64,000 nucleotides of DNA from positions 15,980,810-16,044,809 of the forward strand of contig OZ024785.1 in NCBI GenBank assembly GCA_964017065.1, given 5' to 3'. Position 1 is the first letter of the stretch; every line of letters starts with the position of its first letter. The notes below the pieces were generated by a model, which ran no database searches, was not told where the DNA came from, and worked only from the letters and a program-made list of their open reading frames with translations. Source of the DNA: Haliclona indistincta (Eukaryota; Porifera; Demospongiae; Haplosclerida; Chalinidae). Shown here one piece after another: positions 24,701-36,499 of the stretch. The position numbers and the translations under genes were made by a program.

Positions 24701-26880
24701 TGATTTCTTCATCCCTACATTCTTTTGATTTTGTTAGAAATCTTTTTATTTTCTTTAGTAGTTTGTTTCATACCCATCTTCCTTTGTAATGACTGGCTCA
24801 TCTTTGGCTGCAGTTAGAGCACAGCTTATTCTAAATGAAAAATCGTGATAAGAACACTCATTAGTTATTGTGAATTGTACTACTCACTGATATTCAACCA
24901 TTCTCACTGTCTTGTGGTAATATGCCTTTCTGTACAGCTTTTTTCGTTGATCTAACAAATCAGCTATATTGCCTGCAACCTATAATAATGTATTATTATC
25001 ATTGAGGTAATCGTTAGTGAATTGAAAGCTATAATGGGGAGTGACTTATTATTAACTGCATTCACAAAGTACAATGCTCATCAAATGCATGTTTATTATC
25101 ATAACATGCATACACATTCAAAATAATGTAGCATGTACGTATACTACTTTTTAATGTGCAGAGTATAGCTGTTCATTTATACAAGCATGTATTACAGTAT
25201 ACTGATGAAGTATTCACCTTTGTTCTTGTGCAGATATGTCCATCAATCACACGTGCATATTCTATGTAGCGTCTGTACAATAAAGAAGTAGTGCATGCAA
25301 TATAATTATATGGTCTGCTGTTATTATAATAGGTATACCTCCATTCCATGTTCATACCCATTGCAGTACTGTGACAATCTCTTGTAACATAGTCCATCTT
25401 ACATACATCAATACCACTCCAGTAATTTCTCACAATCTACAACATATCATGATCATAATATGCCACACTTAGATCGTTCATTTACAAACCTCAAGAAGAA
25501 AAGGCTTTTTAACTGCAGGCCTAGTCGCCACTGCAGACTCAGATGCTGGGGATTGCTCGCTTGGTTCTTCTTCTGATGTTTTACCACGAATCATATCCTT
25601 GATCAGTTCTCCGTGTATGTCATCTATTGAAATGCTGTATTCCTTACAGCGTTGTGACACTTGAGGATTATCTATCAGTAGCTTTTCAAACATTTTGATT
25701 GAACACTCAATACGCTGCGAATTAAAAAAATAAAACAATCTTTAAAAATTTCTAAATCATCAAGTATCAACTTTCAGGCTCCATTGCCATAGGGGTTTAA
25801 ATTCAATTTATATTCAATGACTATACATGAATGAGTAATGTATGCACAACATTTTAGCTTACACTCCAGGTATGTTGCAAATCTGGGGCAACTAAGTCTT
25901 GAAAGACATGAGAAAATGGTCCTTGCCCTGGAAAATAGATGTTTTAAACTGAGGCTAAAATTCAGTCATGCATTGTTATGATAAACTAGGCCAATATCAT
26001 TTGCAAGTCATGATGCTTGTAAACAACTGCAATGCTACTTTAAACTGTACTTGTTTGTGTATATTTTTAAGTCAACAGGATGTAGTGTTTCAAAATATCA
26101 TAGTACAGCACAAATAATTGATATTGTGTAACCTGGCCTGTAGAGATAGTAGGGCACAATGTACTAGGTTCGATCACTTGTTACTCACAGCTGTACTTGT
26201 TGTTTGTTATGCTCTATACTGACCCGGCCGTGATTAACACCAATAATAGACAACGTACATGTAGTCTATAATATCTATGGTTACACATTCATCGTTACAT
26301 TCCTTCCCTACCCAGGTCATGACAAAGTGCTGCTACTTGAACACACAGCACTTCAGCATCAGTAATTCCAAGCTCAAGCTGTTTCTGTTGAAGATTCCTT
26401 ATCAATTCTCCAGCAAGGTGACAACATCTGTATGCATGTCAATGAGTTGTTTGATGTATAATACAATATTAATACCCGAGACAATGCTCAAAGCGAGTGT
26501 GAACTGCATTTGGGAAGACATACGAGACACCACCTGCAGCAGTACATATGTAGCAGTTTGTTAATACACACGTGTTGTTCATGGTGTAGCAGCATTGCAA
26601 TGATCACTAGTCACTCACCGAGTTGTTTTATGTATCTCAGTCTCTGAAACTGCTTAGTGTCAATGAAGGTCACGATCACTGGATGAAATCCCATGTATCC
26701 ATGGATCCTATCCCAGATCACCTGCACCAGTGCAACATATAACGCTAGTACTGCATCAAGCGGCGCAGGAGTAGGCAACTGAGCTGCACATTTGCTAGTC
26801 GAGTCGCTTACTTTCTTCCTTGTCTCTGCTAGTACCCGCGCATCCTCTAACAGCAAGGGTTGGCCTGCATGCGCCGCCAT
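21728..26880 (-). CDS. SAMHD1-like: SAMHD1-like HD-domain deoxynucleotide triphosphohydrolase
   Basis: Fourteen exons on the - strand (26619-26880, 26476-26533, 26312-26427, 25863-25927, 25490-25714, 25339-25436, 25218-25272, 24888-24979, 24774-24830, 23422-23530, 23270-23368, 23032-23127, 21894-21998, 21728-21838) join in phase to 515 aa. The family converts dNTPs to nucleosides and triphosphate, and in vertebrates restricts viruses. Signature segments are FIDTKQFQRLRYIKQLG, the metal-binding His in RFEH (about 104), HD at 143-144 (CHDLG), GQGPFSHVF, and the distal Asp in RDCH (about 262). The C-terminal lobe (NPFECKMFYTR ... LRDVEIRVYTTS) also matches. An N-terminal SAM domain is absent: only about 45 residues precede the HD core. 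Exon 5 carries an acidic/Ser insert (about residues 200-235). An in-frame Met 12 codons upstream (26916) is an alternative start. Introns hold a piggyBac-like MITE and a fold-back. Confidence 0.9.
22073..22678. mobile_element. piggyBac-like MITE
   Basis: About 606 bp bounded by TTAA on both sides (22069-22072 and 22679-22682), with ends CCCTTTA...TAAAGGG. TTAA targets and CCC-starting termini are typical of piggyBac elements. No transposase is encoded. It lies in the intron between exons 12 and 13 of the SAMHD1-like gene. Confidence 0.7.
23570..24773. mobile_element. composite insertion with fold-back in SAMHD1-like intron
   Basis: This intron is about 1.2 kb, while most others in the gene are 50-300 bp. 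It opens with a hairpin (agggaggcac...gtgcctccct at about 23574-23597) and the dispersed atggcggctacatacaatg motif. It then has inverted arms at about 24311-24474 and 24608-24770 (for example gtaacacgattgacttgcta and its reverse complement). Nothing coding is recognised. Confidence 0.65.
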
Positions 26881-27312
26881 GTATGAGATTCGATACAACT
26901 CCACACACAACAGCACTCTTCACTTTGCTTCCAGAACGCGTGCGTGCAGTTGTATACATGTAAGCTGTAAAACACCAAGTCTTAATCACTATGACGTCAT
27001 TAGTATTCCAAGAATGCAGTCATTGTGGTAAACACGATCATGAATGAACCAATCATGGGCTAGTGTAGATAATCAGTGGTCTGTTTGCAAAACGTATTTA
27101 TTGCTCCAATAAACTTCTAGGCACTGATTATTCTCACCATATTTATAGCCTCCAATGAACTGATTATTCACAGTTTTTTAACTCACTACACATAGTTTTT
27201 GCTACACTGGTTTGAAGATTCGTTCTTTTTGCGCACTCGAATAGTTTTGTAATAGAAATGAATCTGATGTGTTGAGTAGATACAGTGCATTGTCAGTGAG
27301 TGCATGATGTGG
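26881..27312. other. SAMHD1-like promoter region / RFC1 3' end
   Basis: Gap between the RFC1 stop codon and the SAMHD1-like start, both on the - strand. It should contain the RFC1 polyadenylation region and SAMHD1-like 5' sequences. A CCAAT motif occurs near 27042. No other feature. Confidence 0.45.
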
Positions 27313-28381
27313 TTATTTTTTAGTTTTTCCAGTTTTTGACTTGGCTCCACCCTTTGCTGGTCCCTTTCCTCGTCCTTTAGACACGCCCCCTCTAGCATCC
27401 GATGAGTTCACTCTCTTCACCTTCACCATGGCGCTCTTGCTAATGTCCTCCTCTTCTTCATCTTCCTCCTCACTGTACTCCCCTGTAGGGTCCTCAGTGT
27501 CATCTGTCACTGACTGACGAGATCTCTTCCTGATGCCGGACTGTATACTGTATGGGAGGGCGTGGCACTCCTTGTTGAGGCTACGAGTGAATGCTGACTT
27601 CACCTGAACAAACAGAGATCGATAATTCTGATAATAATGAGAATCTTCATCATAATGATAGTTCCAATAGATTGACTACATTATATAAGGCAGTCTGCAG
27701 CTGACTCTTATCTATACTCGGCCTCTTGATTCAAACTGTATGCTTGTTATAAGAGACAATGCATTATAGTGATAATTATAGAGACATCTGTCTAGCTTGA
27801 TACAGGCGTCACATGTAGGTGTGCCTCAAGGGTTAATGTCTACTATGGCGGCGTACCTTTGAAGCAATCTGATTGGTTGGATCAGGGCTACTAGAGTAGT
27901 GAGCTAGTTCATTAACAGTGTCCCAATCATCACGTATGAGATTATACGCCTGCATCATGCTGACCACCTCAGCCACACCCTCTCCTTCCTGATCATGCAC
28001 CAGACATGTGACTTAATACAAGTGTCACATGATAACTAACCTGCTTGATTAGTGGGCGTGTCAGTCTCTGTTGCAGGTAGGGCAAGTAGTGCATACCGAA
28101 ATCAAGTTTATCGGATGAAGAGCTGAAGTGATACAAAATGTCACAGTACAGTGAAGCGACATTAGTGGTGATTTAGGGGTTAATAAAACTAAGTGTAAAG
28201 TACATTACGTTATTTCTGTTGGTTACCTGAGTCTAGTGTGTTGTCTCAGGTCCTGCAGCAATCTGTCTGATCGGTTCCGCTTTGAGTTGTTGCCGAGCCA
28301 TGCTGGGAATTCAGGCTTACCGAGATACCCTCTCATGCACTCACCGGGAATAATACTAGAGAATACAGCCTAGAGGGAGGG

Positions 28382-28463
<82 letters not shown>

Positions 28464-31400
28464 TGAATGGATGGAAAGAGAGAGGAAAGGTGAATCTTGG
28501 TGCGTACCTGTACAGGCAAGAGTCCGTACGATGATGACGTTCTAATGACAGAAGACACAATATCACCACATGCTATAGCATCAGCTGTGGAGCTCAAACG
28601 ATGAAGAGCTTGATGGACGTCACTAAAGAGAGAACTATATAACAGCTGTAGCTAGGTAGAGGAAACCTGTCTATAGTGATCACTGCCTGCTTATAACAGC
28701 CAGCTAGCTAGGGACCAAACAGTACAGTGGAACCTGTCTATAGTGGTCACTGTCTGCTTATAACAGCCAGCTAGCTAGGGACCAAACAGTACAGTGGAAC
28801 CTGTCTATAGTGGTCACTGTCTGCTTATAACAGCCAGCTAGCTAGGGACCAAACAGTACAGTGGAACCTGTCTATAGTGGTCACTGTCTGCTTATAACAG
28901 CCAGCTAGCTAGGGACCAAACAGTACAGTGGAACCTGTCTATAGTGGTCACTGTCTGCTTATAACAGCCAGCTAGCTAGGGACCAAACTGTACAGTGGAA
29001 CCTGTCTATAGTGGTCACTGTCTGCTTATAACAGCCAGCTAGCTAGGGACCAAACAGTACAGTGGTACCTGTCTATAGTGGTCACTGTCTGCTTATGACA
29101 GCCAGCTAGCTAGGGACCAAACAGTACAGTGGAACCTGTCTATAGTGGTCACTGTCTGCTTATAACAGCCAGCTAGCTAGGGACCAAACAGTACAGTGGA
29201 ACCTGTCTATAGTGGTCACTGTCTGCTTATAACAGCCAGCTAGCTAGGGACCAAACAGTACAGTGGAACCTGTCTATAGTGGTCACTGTCTGCTTATAAC
29301 AGCCAGCTAGCTAGGGACCAAACAGTACAGTGGAACCTGTCTATAGTGGTCACTGTCTGCTTATAACAGCCAGCTAGCTAGGGACCAAACAGTACAGTGG
29401 AACCTGTCTATAGTGATCACTGTCTGCCTATAACAGCTAGCTAGCTAGGGACCAAACAGTACAGTGGAACCTGTCTATAGTGATCACTGTCTGCCTATAA
29501 CAGCCAGCTAGTTAGGGACCAAACAGTACAGTGGAACCTGTCTATAGTGATCACTGTCTGCCTATAACAGCCAGCTAGCTAGGGACCAAACAGTACAGTG
29601 GAACCTGTCTATAGTGGTCACTGTCTGCTTATAACAGCTAGCTAGCTAGGGACCAAACAGTACAGTGGAACCTGTCTATAGTGATCACTGTCTGCCTATA
29701 ACAGCTAGCTAGCTAGGGACCAAACAGTACAGTGGAACCTGTCTATAGTGGTCACTGTCTGCTTATAACAGCCAGCTAGCTAGGGACCAAACAGTACAGT
29801 GGAACCTGTCTATAGCGATCTATAACAGCCAGCTAGCTAACTAGGATATCGTACCATTTCCCAGCCAGTTTGACAGTAGGGTAGTTCTCTTGTACAAACA
29901 GTGGTCCCATACTGTAGTCCTTGAAGAACAAGTCTGACTTGTCACTAAAGCTCATCTCTCGTCCACCATTCATCGGCATGAAGACATTACGAATCACCTC
30001 AAATGGGCTCTGAGAAAAACAAACAGCATGTTGAGGATGACAGCAGAGAAAAATTAGTGGATAGACTAGCTGACCTGTTTCATCTCCTTTCTGGCACTCT
30101 GAGCTGATGATTTAGCATCATCATAGGATAGTGACCGACTGGCAGCCGTCCAGACTGATAGATTATGTAACACCTGAACACAATATAACACACTCACTCT
30201 CTCTCTCACTCACTTACTCACTCACCCACCCACCCACCCACCCTCTCTCCCTCACCTGTCTAATATCGTGACCAGATGCTGCAATGACTTCATTGAGTGC
30301 TTGTGGCGCTATCTTAACCCCTTCCTTGTATGTGATAGACATCATTGGACCCTGGACCAGTAACACAGTCATGTGATACACCACATAGCTCAGTAACACA
30401 GTCATGTGATACACCACATAGCTCAGTAACACAGTCATGTGATACACCACATAGCTCAGTAACACAGTCATGTGATACACCACATAGCTCAGTAACACAG
30501 TCATGTGATACACCACATAGCTCAGTAACACAGTCATGTGATACACCACATAGCTCAGTAACACAGTCATGTGATACACCACATAGCTCAGTAACACAGT
30601 CATGTGATACACCACATAGCTCAGTAACACAGTCATGTGATACACCACATAGCTCAGTAACACAGTCATGTGATACACCACATAGCTCAGTAACACAGTC
30701 ATGTGATACACCACATAGCTCAGTAACACAGTCATGTGATACACCACATAGCTCAGTAACACAGTCATGTGATACACCACATAGCTCAGTAACACAGTCA
30801 TGTGATACACCACATAGCTCAGTAACACAGTCATGTGATACACCACATAGCTCAGTAACACAGTCATGTGATACACCACATAGCTCAGTAACACAGTCAT
30901 GTGATACACCACATAGCTCAGTAACACAGTCATGTGATACACCACATAGCTCAGTGCGACATCTCTATGTACTATATAGCTAGAGGAGTGTGATGAGTGT
31001 GAGTGAGTGAGTGAGTGAGTGAGTGAGTGAGTGAGTGAGTGAGTGAGTGAGTGTGTGAGTGAGTGAGTGAGTGAGTGAGTGAGTGAGTGAGTGAGTGAGT
31101 GAGTGAGTGAGTGAGTGAGTGAGTGAGTGAGTGGATAAGTGAGTGGATAAGTGAGTGGATAAGTGAGTGAGTGAGTGACCTTGATCTGCTCAAGGCGTGG
31201 TTTATTGAACCGTAGATCCAGGCAGTAGTTACTGAGTGACCTTATCTTGGGATGTTGGCGATCATTACAGATACAGATGATGGGGATACGGGTGGTCTTG
31301 ATGAGCTGAATCAGCTCCTAGTGAGGGAGGAGGAGGGGTGTAATACTAGACCACACCCAATCACAGTACCTGGACCCCGCCCCTATCCTCATTGCCTGCC

Positions 31401-34400
31401 ATACCATCCACCTCGTCCATAATGAGGGCGTGTCTCTTACCGGACATGCCCCCTGATCCACCTGCAGTACGAGGATGAGATAGCAGCATTATGGCAGAAC
31501 CATACCAGTGACGAAGCTGTCCATAGCTAGGTTGCTGAGCTGAGTAGAAACATGTTCCTGCAAGCTCTTCTTACTACGAGTAGCACTAGCATTGAGCTCT
31601 GTGAATGAGTAGCCTAGCTCCTGAGAGAGAGGGTGAGTGGGTGGGTATGTGAGTGAGTGTGAGAGAGAGGGTGAGATAGAGGGTGAGAGAGAGGGTGAGA
31701 GAGTGTGTGAGTCAGTGGGTGAGTGAGTGAGTAGGTGGGTGGGTGGGTGGGTGGGTGAGTGAGTGAGTGAGTGAGTGAGTGAGTGAGTGAGTGAGTGAGT
31801 GAGTGAGTGAGTGAGTGAGTGAGTGAGTGAGTGAGTGAGTGAGTGAGTGACTATACCTGGCAGACTAGTGTAGCACTGGTTGTCTTGCCCACACCAGGAG
31901 GTCCTGACAGTAGAGCTGCCTTCAGTAGTGTCCCATCATCATTCCATCCACCTAAATGTGCATGATCAGCAGTTACACCTGTCATTAGCACTCACTCTTC
32001 CTGGCAGCTCCTGATCCACTCTTCCCTCTGTTCGTATCCCAGTCTCTCAGCCACCTCTTCAGTTTGTTAACACAGCTCTTGTCTCCTTGCTGTCCGATGA
32101 TTTGCTTAGTAGTCCTAGGACGATATTTATCCACCCACATCAAGCAACTAGCCCCTGGATAATAATATTATTAGTTAGGACCCCATAAAGAGGTATAGAT
32201 TTAATTAATTATGTATAAAATTACTAAACAATGAATATTTACAGCACTACCTGTATCCATGGCAACACCAGGGGTGGATGGCGCAACAGATGCTTGACTA
32301 TTTGATGACTGAGATGATTTGGGTGTGGTTGGTGGGTGTGGCATCTTGGTCACAGGACTAGGTGAGACAGCGCATGCCTTGGGAGAATAAAACGATGAGG
32401 TATTAGTAGATGAAGGAGGAGCTTGGTCTGATGAAGAGCTGCCGAGACGTCGCTTGGTTTGTTTGTTATTAGTACGAGTGGGCGTGGCTGTGGTCTTAGG
32501 AGGGCGTGTCCTGATCAGTTCCAGCAACTCATCCTCAGATATCTGCTTGGTACCCAACTGCACAGCCTAAGAAAATTAATTTTGAGTTTTTGACATTGCA
32601 AGTGACATAATTTCACAAATTCAAAGAAAATTTTGAAGAGGCATTCGTAAAACTTAGTCACACACGAGCAAAACAGGACGATGGTGTAAGATACATGTAT
32701 GACAGCTCAACTATAGTGCAATCTCACCTTGCTTGTCTTAGACTCACCCGCCCCCTCTCCTATCACCACATAGCTGGTCTTCTTGCTGATATTCCCGGTC
32801 ACTCTGCCGCCATATCTCTTCACCAGGTCAGCAGCATCATCTCTCTCCAAGGACTCCAGCACTCCGGTGAATACAAACGTCAGCCCCTCCAGGCAGTTCT
32901 CAGCTCCTACTGGTATCTCCTTAGATCCTGGAGCACGGGGTCCACCACGATTAAGATACGCCTTATAGCTAGAGGATCGCTGGGCAAGTGTCATCGGAGG
33001 CTGTATTAGAAGGGTTAAAAAGTTTGGAAAAACACGTTTAAATGTAAGACACAGCTAGACGTAATTTTAGACAAAATAAATTATTATTTCAAGTAAATCC
33101 AAGCTTGAGCAAATGAATTGACAAGAAACTAATGCTACATGACGGGAATCATTATGCTACTTACTGTTGGTTGTTGTGTAGTCTCTGACAGTGCCGGACT
33201 AAGAACAGGTGGAGTGTGAGAGGAGGAGGAGCTTCGTCGTGAGGGAGGTGGAGTGTGTGAGGATGACTTTCGCTGCTGCGGTGGAGTGTGTGAAGATGAC
33301 TTGCGTTGTGATGGTGGGGGTGTGTGTGAAGAGGAGGAGATTCGTCGTGAGGGAGGGGGAGTGTGTGAGGATGATTTGCGCTGTGATGGAGGAGGAGTAT
33401 GTGAAGGGGTGGAGCTTCGTTTCACTGGAGGAGAAAGTGGTTTGTGCTGCTTGGGAGGAGTAGATGTTGAAGATGGAGTCTCTGTCTTAGCGCGAGATGG
33501 AGCTGCTTTATCGACTAACTGCTTTAGCTTCTTAGCCGGTGGGACAATCTGTAATGAGGGTCAACCATTAAGCTACACACACTTACTCATAGCTTTACAG
33601 TGGAACCTCTCTAAGGCGGACACCATTGGGACAAAAAATTGTCCATTATAGAGAGGGTATCCTCTGGTCAGGGGTTTATTATACATTATGTGGGTTATAT
33701 TTTTTGGGATTCAGTAAGTGTCCACTATAGAGGGATGAGGGTGTCCTCTAAGAGGGGTTCCAAGGGCAAATCTGACATAGGTGCCTGTTGGATCTCATTT
33801 CTTAGTGCAAGATCAGCATTTAAAATTTTTTATCACCAGTCAGCGCGCTATACTGGAGCGATAGTATCAGTTAGTGTTCAGCACCTTGGGAACTCAGCCA
33901 TACACCACATTCATTAGCTAATCTTTATTTGAGGAAATAATAACGGTGTGTCAGCATCAACTCACTGTACTAGTGGTGATGGTGGTGCTAGTAGTGATGG
34001 TGATGGTGCTGGTGATGGTGTCACTTTTATCAAGCTGTTTCAGTGTCTTCACAAAAGCATCATCATCGTGAGCTACCTGAGAGCAACAAGAATGAGGTGA
34101 GAGTACGTTGCTATGAGTATAGATAAGCAATCAACAATGAGGATATCACTCACCAGCTCATGTGAGGCAGTGGTGTCAGTTGGTGACTCAGGGACCACTG
34201 ATGGACTGCTACTACGACTAGTCTGAGAGAAGGAGACACCACTCACTCACTCACTCACTCACTCACCCACTCACTCACTCACCCACCCACTCACTCACTC
34301 ACTCACCCACTCACTCACTCACCCACCCACTCACCTTTCTACTCTTCTTCTCTCCTCCATTGTGAACTGGTGTGTTAGACCTCTTCACCGGTGCTGAACC

Positions 34401-35222
34401 AAAGAATGCTGCTGCCGATGACACTTCTTTTTGTCCTTGAGTGGAGTTAGTGCTGTTAGTCGTCTTAGTACGAGTGGTTGACTTTGTAGCGATAGATTTA
34501 GAGGTGTGGTTAGACCTATTGAATCAAAGATCAATCAACTTGAATACAATATTGGTGTAAAAATAAAGATTCGTGCTAAACGATGACTAACGATGGTTGA
34601 GTGGTAACATCATCGTCTGAATCACTGTCGTACTGTATCCTAGGTCGTGACCTCTTGACCTTTGCTGCTGTTGTAGTTTTAGCGGCAGACTTTGTTATTG
34701 GTTTGAAATCATCATCTTCATCACTAATGATAACAGGAGCGGCAGCCTACCATGATGGAGACAAGCACTGTGACACCCACCCACTCAGGTATACATACAT
34801 GATTATTATAATGAAATGCTTTGTCATGCACTAATGTGTTCAGTCTCTGGTCAGCTGCAACAGTGACTGTACACGATGGAAGAGCCAGTAGCAGCTAGGC
34901 CCTCGACTCAACTTTCACACACAATGCTTCGTTTTGACAAAGATTTCATCCAGCTAGTCTATTGTTCACTTTATTATAAACTCTACTATTCCTGCTTCAG
35001 AAAGTGTTTTTGCAAAAAAATTGACCAGATGACCTACTATGCTAACTCGTTGTATGTAACTTTGGTACCGGTAGTAACAGTACCTTTCTCTTAGCTTGAC
35101 CACGCCCACTACCTTTAGCTGCAGTGGCGCTGCCTTTCTTTTGAAAGAACGATCTGATATCAGCCTACATGGAGTGCAGAATAGATCACGTGATCAACCA
35201 GTAGTTATCTGTGTCATACCAT
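27313..35222 (-). CDS. RFC1: replication factor C subunit 1 (clamp-loader large subunit)
   Basis: Twenty-two exons join in phase to 1094 aa (human RFC1 is about 1148). The start ATG (35220-35222) is alone at its exon end; a 55-bp intron follows, then exon 35084-35164 (ADIRSFFQKK, PCNA-interacting type). Later exons: 34592-34746, 34335-34515, 34154-34222, 33966-34076, 33165-33548, 32728-33000, 32251-32566, 31996-32154, 31857-31951, 31506-31620, 31370-31461, 31180-31317, 30256-30351, 30075-30173, 29855-30009, 28508-28622, 28227-28369, 28041-28122, 27857-27988, 27313-27603. The BRCT domain (about residues 329-419) starts near YLNRGGPRAPGSKEIP. The AAA+ core has Walker A SGPPGVGKTT (about 593) and Walker B LIMDEVDGMAG (about 663). 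The C-terminus is basic. One exon encodes repeated HTPPPSRR/QRKSSS units. RFC1 loads PCNA onto primer-template DNA in the nucleus. Confidence 0.95.
28371..28461. repeat. (GA)n microsatellite abutting an RFC1 acceptor
   Basis: About 35 uninterrupted AG units on the + strand, that is (CT)n on the RFC1 transcript, running directly into the ctag acceptor of exon 28227-28369. It acts in effect as an expanded polypyrimidine tract. Confidence 0.9.
28662..29830. repeat. 67-bp minisatellite, about 17 copies, in an RFC1 intron
   Basis: The unit contains acagtggaacctgtctatag, then tggtcactgtctgcttataa, then cagccagctagctagggacc. Copy starts fall exactly 67 bp apart (for example 28729, 28796, 28863). 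Copies are almost identical, with a subgroup carrying gatcactgtctgcct. The repeat is non-coding and lies between RFC1 exons 29855-30009 and 28508-28622. Confidence 0.95.
30359..30955. repeat. 33-bp minisatellite, 18 near-perfect copies, in an RFC1 intron
   Basis: The unit agtaacacagtcatgtgata + caccacatagctc repeats about 18 times with essentially no differences. Because 33 is a multiple of three, both strands are open throughout, but these frames are repeat artefacts. It sits just upstream (transcript sense) of RFC1 exon 30256-30351. Confidence 0.95.
30995..31178. repeat. (GAGT)n tract at an RFC1 donor
   Basis: Long GTGA/GAGT tetranucleotide run on the + strand with a few variants (gtggataa). 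On the transcript it is (ACTC)n, starting right after the donor of exon 31180-31317. Confidence 0.9.
31621..31853. repeat. GA/GAGT-rich tract in an RFC1 intron
   Basis: Mixed gagagaggg, gtgggtgg and long GAGT repeats fill the whole intron between exons 31857-31951 and 31506-31620. The acceptor side is pyrimidine-rich on the transcript. Confidence 0.85.
33597..33772. mobile_element. short MITE with Tc1/pogo-type ends
   Basis: Left end cagtggaacctctctaaggc with ggacacc, and right end ggtgtcctctaagaggggttcca, are imperfect reverse complements. An internal pair (ccattatagagaggg / cactatagaggga) repeats the pattern. CAGTGGAACCTCTCTA-type ends are typical of pogo/Tigger-like elements. It lies in an RFC1 intron and has no coding capacity. 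Confidence 0.6.
34233..34334. repeat. (CACT)n/(CACC)n tract in an RFC1 intron
   Basis: Runs of actcactcaccc fill the short intron between exons 34335-34515 and 34154-34222. On the transcript they are GTGA-rich and begin at the donor. Confidence 0.85.
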
Positions 35223-35447
35223 TGGTAGTAGTCAGGGAATGTCGCTGTAGTAAACAGCGCTACTAGATAGCTGGGCAGCTCGAGGGCGTACACGCGTGCC
35301 AGATTGTCAGGTATGCTCTATATAGAATGAGCGGTATATTTGAAACAGTTGCTAGTGCAGCACAGAATAAAATCAGGATTATAAATAGCATTAAGATTGG
35401 TAGTGAAGAAACAGCTCATGGATGGATGTAGTTCTCACTATTTATAT

Positions 35448-36392
35448 CTAGCTAGCTGGAGGTGGGTAATCTTCCAAGTGTCCATATTGAAACGAGTGTC
35501 TTCTCAGGTGCTGTATAACCCACGGGCCGTACATGATAGTCCTGTTCTCAAGAGGGAATTCAAACTCACCATCAAATCGTGGCTCAAGGAAAAAGGGTAC
35601 TGAGAACCTGTCTCTGCCGATATCCTGGACCCGATGCTGTGTAGCTTTGAGTCTCCGCCCAGTCAGTCGAGACAACAGGTCACCGATATTGACAACTAGA
35701 GAACCAGGGCGGGGTTCCACTGCTGACCACACCCCACTGTCCAACAGTACCTCGAGCCCTTCATACGAGCAGGTGGCTAAGAAGGTCACAAAAGTAGAAT
35801 CAAAGTGTTCCTCACATGTTAGTCTCTGGTCTCCCGTCTCACGATAGGTTGGGTAGTGCATGACCCTCACACTGGATGTGGACTTTGGAGTAAACTTGCT
35901 GGCAAAGTGATCCTCTTTCAATCCAAGACCACATGCCACAAACTGAAGGAACTTCATCCCAGCATCATGCATGGCAGAAAGATGGCTGATCATAAGCTGG
36001 TGGAATGCCTCTCCTCTCTCTCCTCGTGGCCAGGGGGTTGGCTCGTACAGTGGGTTACCAGAGCACCTGTCTACATCATCAGCTGGTAGGTCACCTCCCA
36101 TCTCATACTGCTCACGAAGATGACCTTGCTCTACGTTAATCGGTACGTAGCCTCGATACACGTTGCTGGACTGCTTGTTCCAGTTCTTAGGCGATACCAG
36201 CAGCTTCTCCTCGAGCGGTAGAGAGAAGAACCACTTGGCTTCCTCGTGGAGTTGCTGCTCGCGCTGTTTGTCAAACCCTGGTACGTTATCGAGGTAGACG
36301 AACCCCACCGTCTCCATGGCGTACACTAGATCCCGAGCAGCAGTGGAGCTGCAAGCCAGAGAGAAGTCGATCACTGGAATCTGATGCGACAT
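35448..36392 (-). CDS. 2-oxoglutarate/Fe(II) oxygenase, isopenicillin-N-synthase-like (copy 1)
   Basis: An intronless frame of 314 aa. The ATG at 36390-36392 (MSHQIPVIDFS) is preferred over upstream Mets because it aligns with the start of copy 2. The N-terminal DIOX-N-like part (VIDFS, then GFVYLDNVPG and EEAKWFFSLPLEEK) is followed by the double-stranded beta-helix. Iron ligands are HxD in EEHFDSTFVTF (about 211-213) and the distal His in TQHRVQ. The 2OG-binding Arg is in RDRFSVPFF. It belongs to the soluble dioxygenase family of plant and bacterial IPNS/ACC-oxidase-like enzymes; the substrate is unknown. It lacks introns, unlike its neighbours, and so does copy 2. Confidence 0.85.
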   Translation of the reverse strand: MSHQIPVIDFSLACSSTAARDLVYAMETVGFVYLDNVPGFDKQREQQLHEEAKWFFSLPLEEKLLVSPKNWNKQSSNVYRGYVPINVEQGHLREQYEMGGDLPADDVDRCSGNPLYEPTPWPRGERGEAFHQLMISHLSAMHDAGMKFLQFVACGLGLKEDHFASKFTPKSTSSVRVMHYPTYRETGDQRLTCEEHFDSTFVTFLATCSYEGLEVLLDSGVWSAVEPRPGSLVVNIGDLLSRLTGRRLKATQHRVQDIGRDRFSVPFFLEPRFDGEFEFPLENRTIMYGPWVIQHLRRHSFQYGHLEDYPPPAS

Positions 36393-36499
36393 ATCTCGGA
36401 ACAGAGATCGATGGTCAGAACTCCGCCTCCTAGTTAGTAGGAGGCGGAGTATACATACATGTATAAATCGTGGGCGTTGCTGCATGATGTGACAGTAAA

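Noticed and set aside
28662..29830. CRISPR-like regular array
   Set aside because: The whole 67-bp unit is repeated with no unique spacers, in a eukaryotic intron; it is a minisatellite.
30214..30983. Open frames of more than 200 codons on both strands
   Set aside because: They arise from the 33-bp repeat, whose length is a multiple of three and which lacks stops; the region is an RFC1 intron.
32695..33009. + strand frame opposite the RFC1 BRCT exon
   Set aside because: Antisense shadow of a strongly conserved coding exon.
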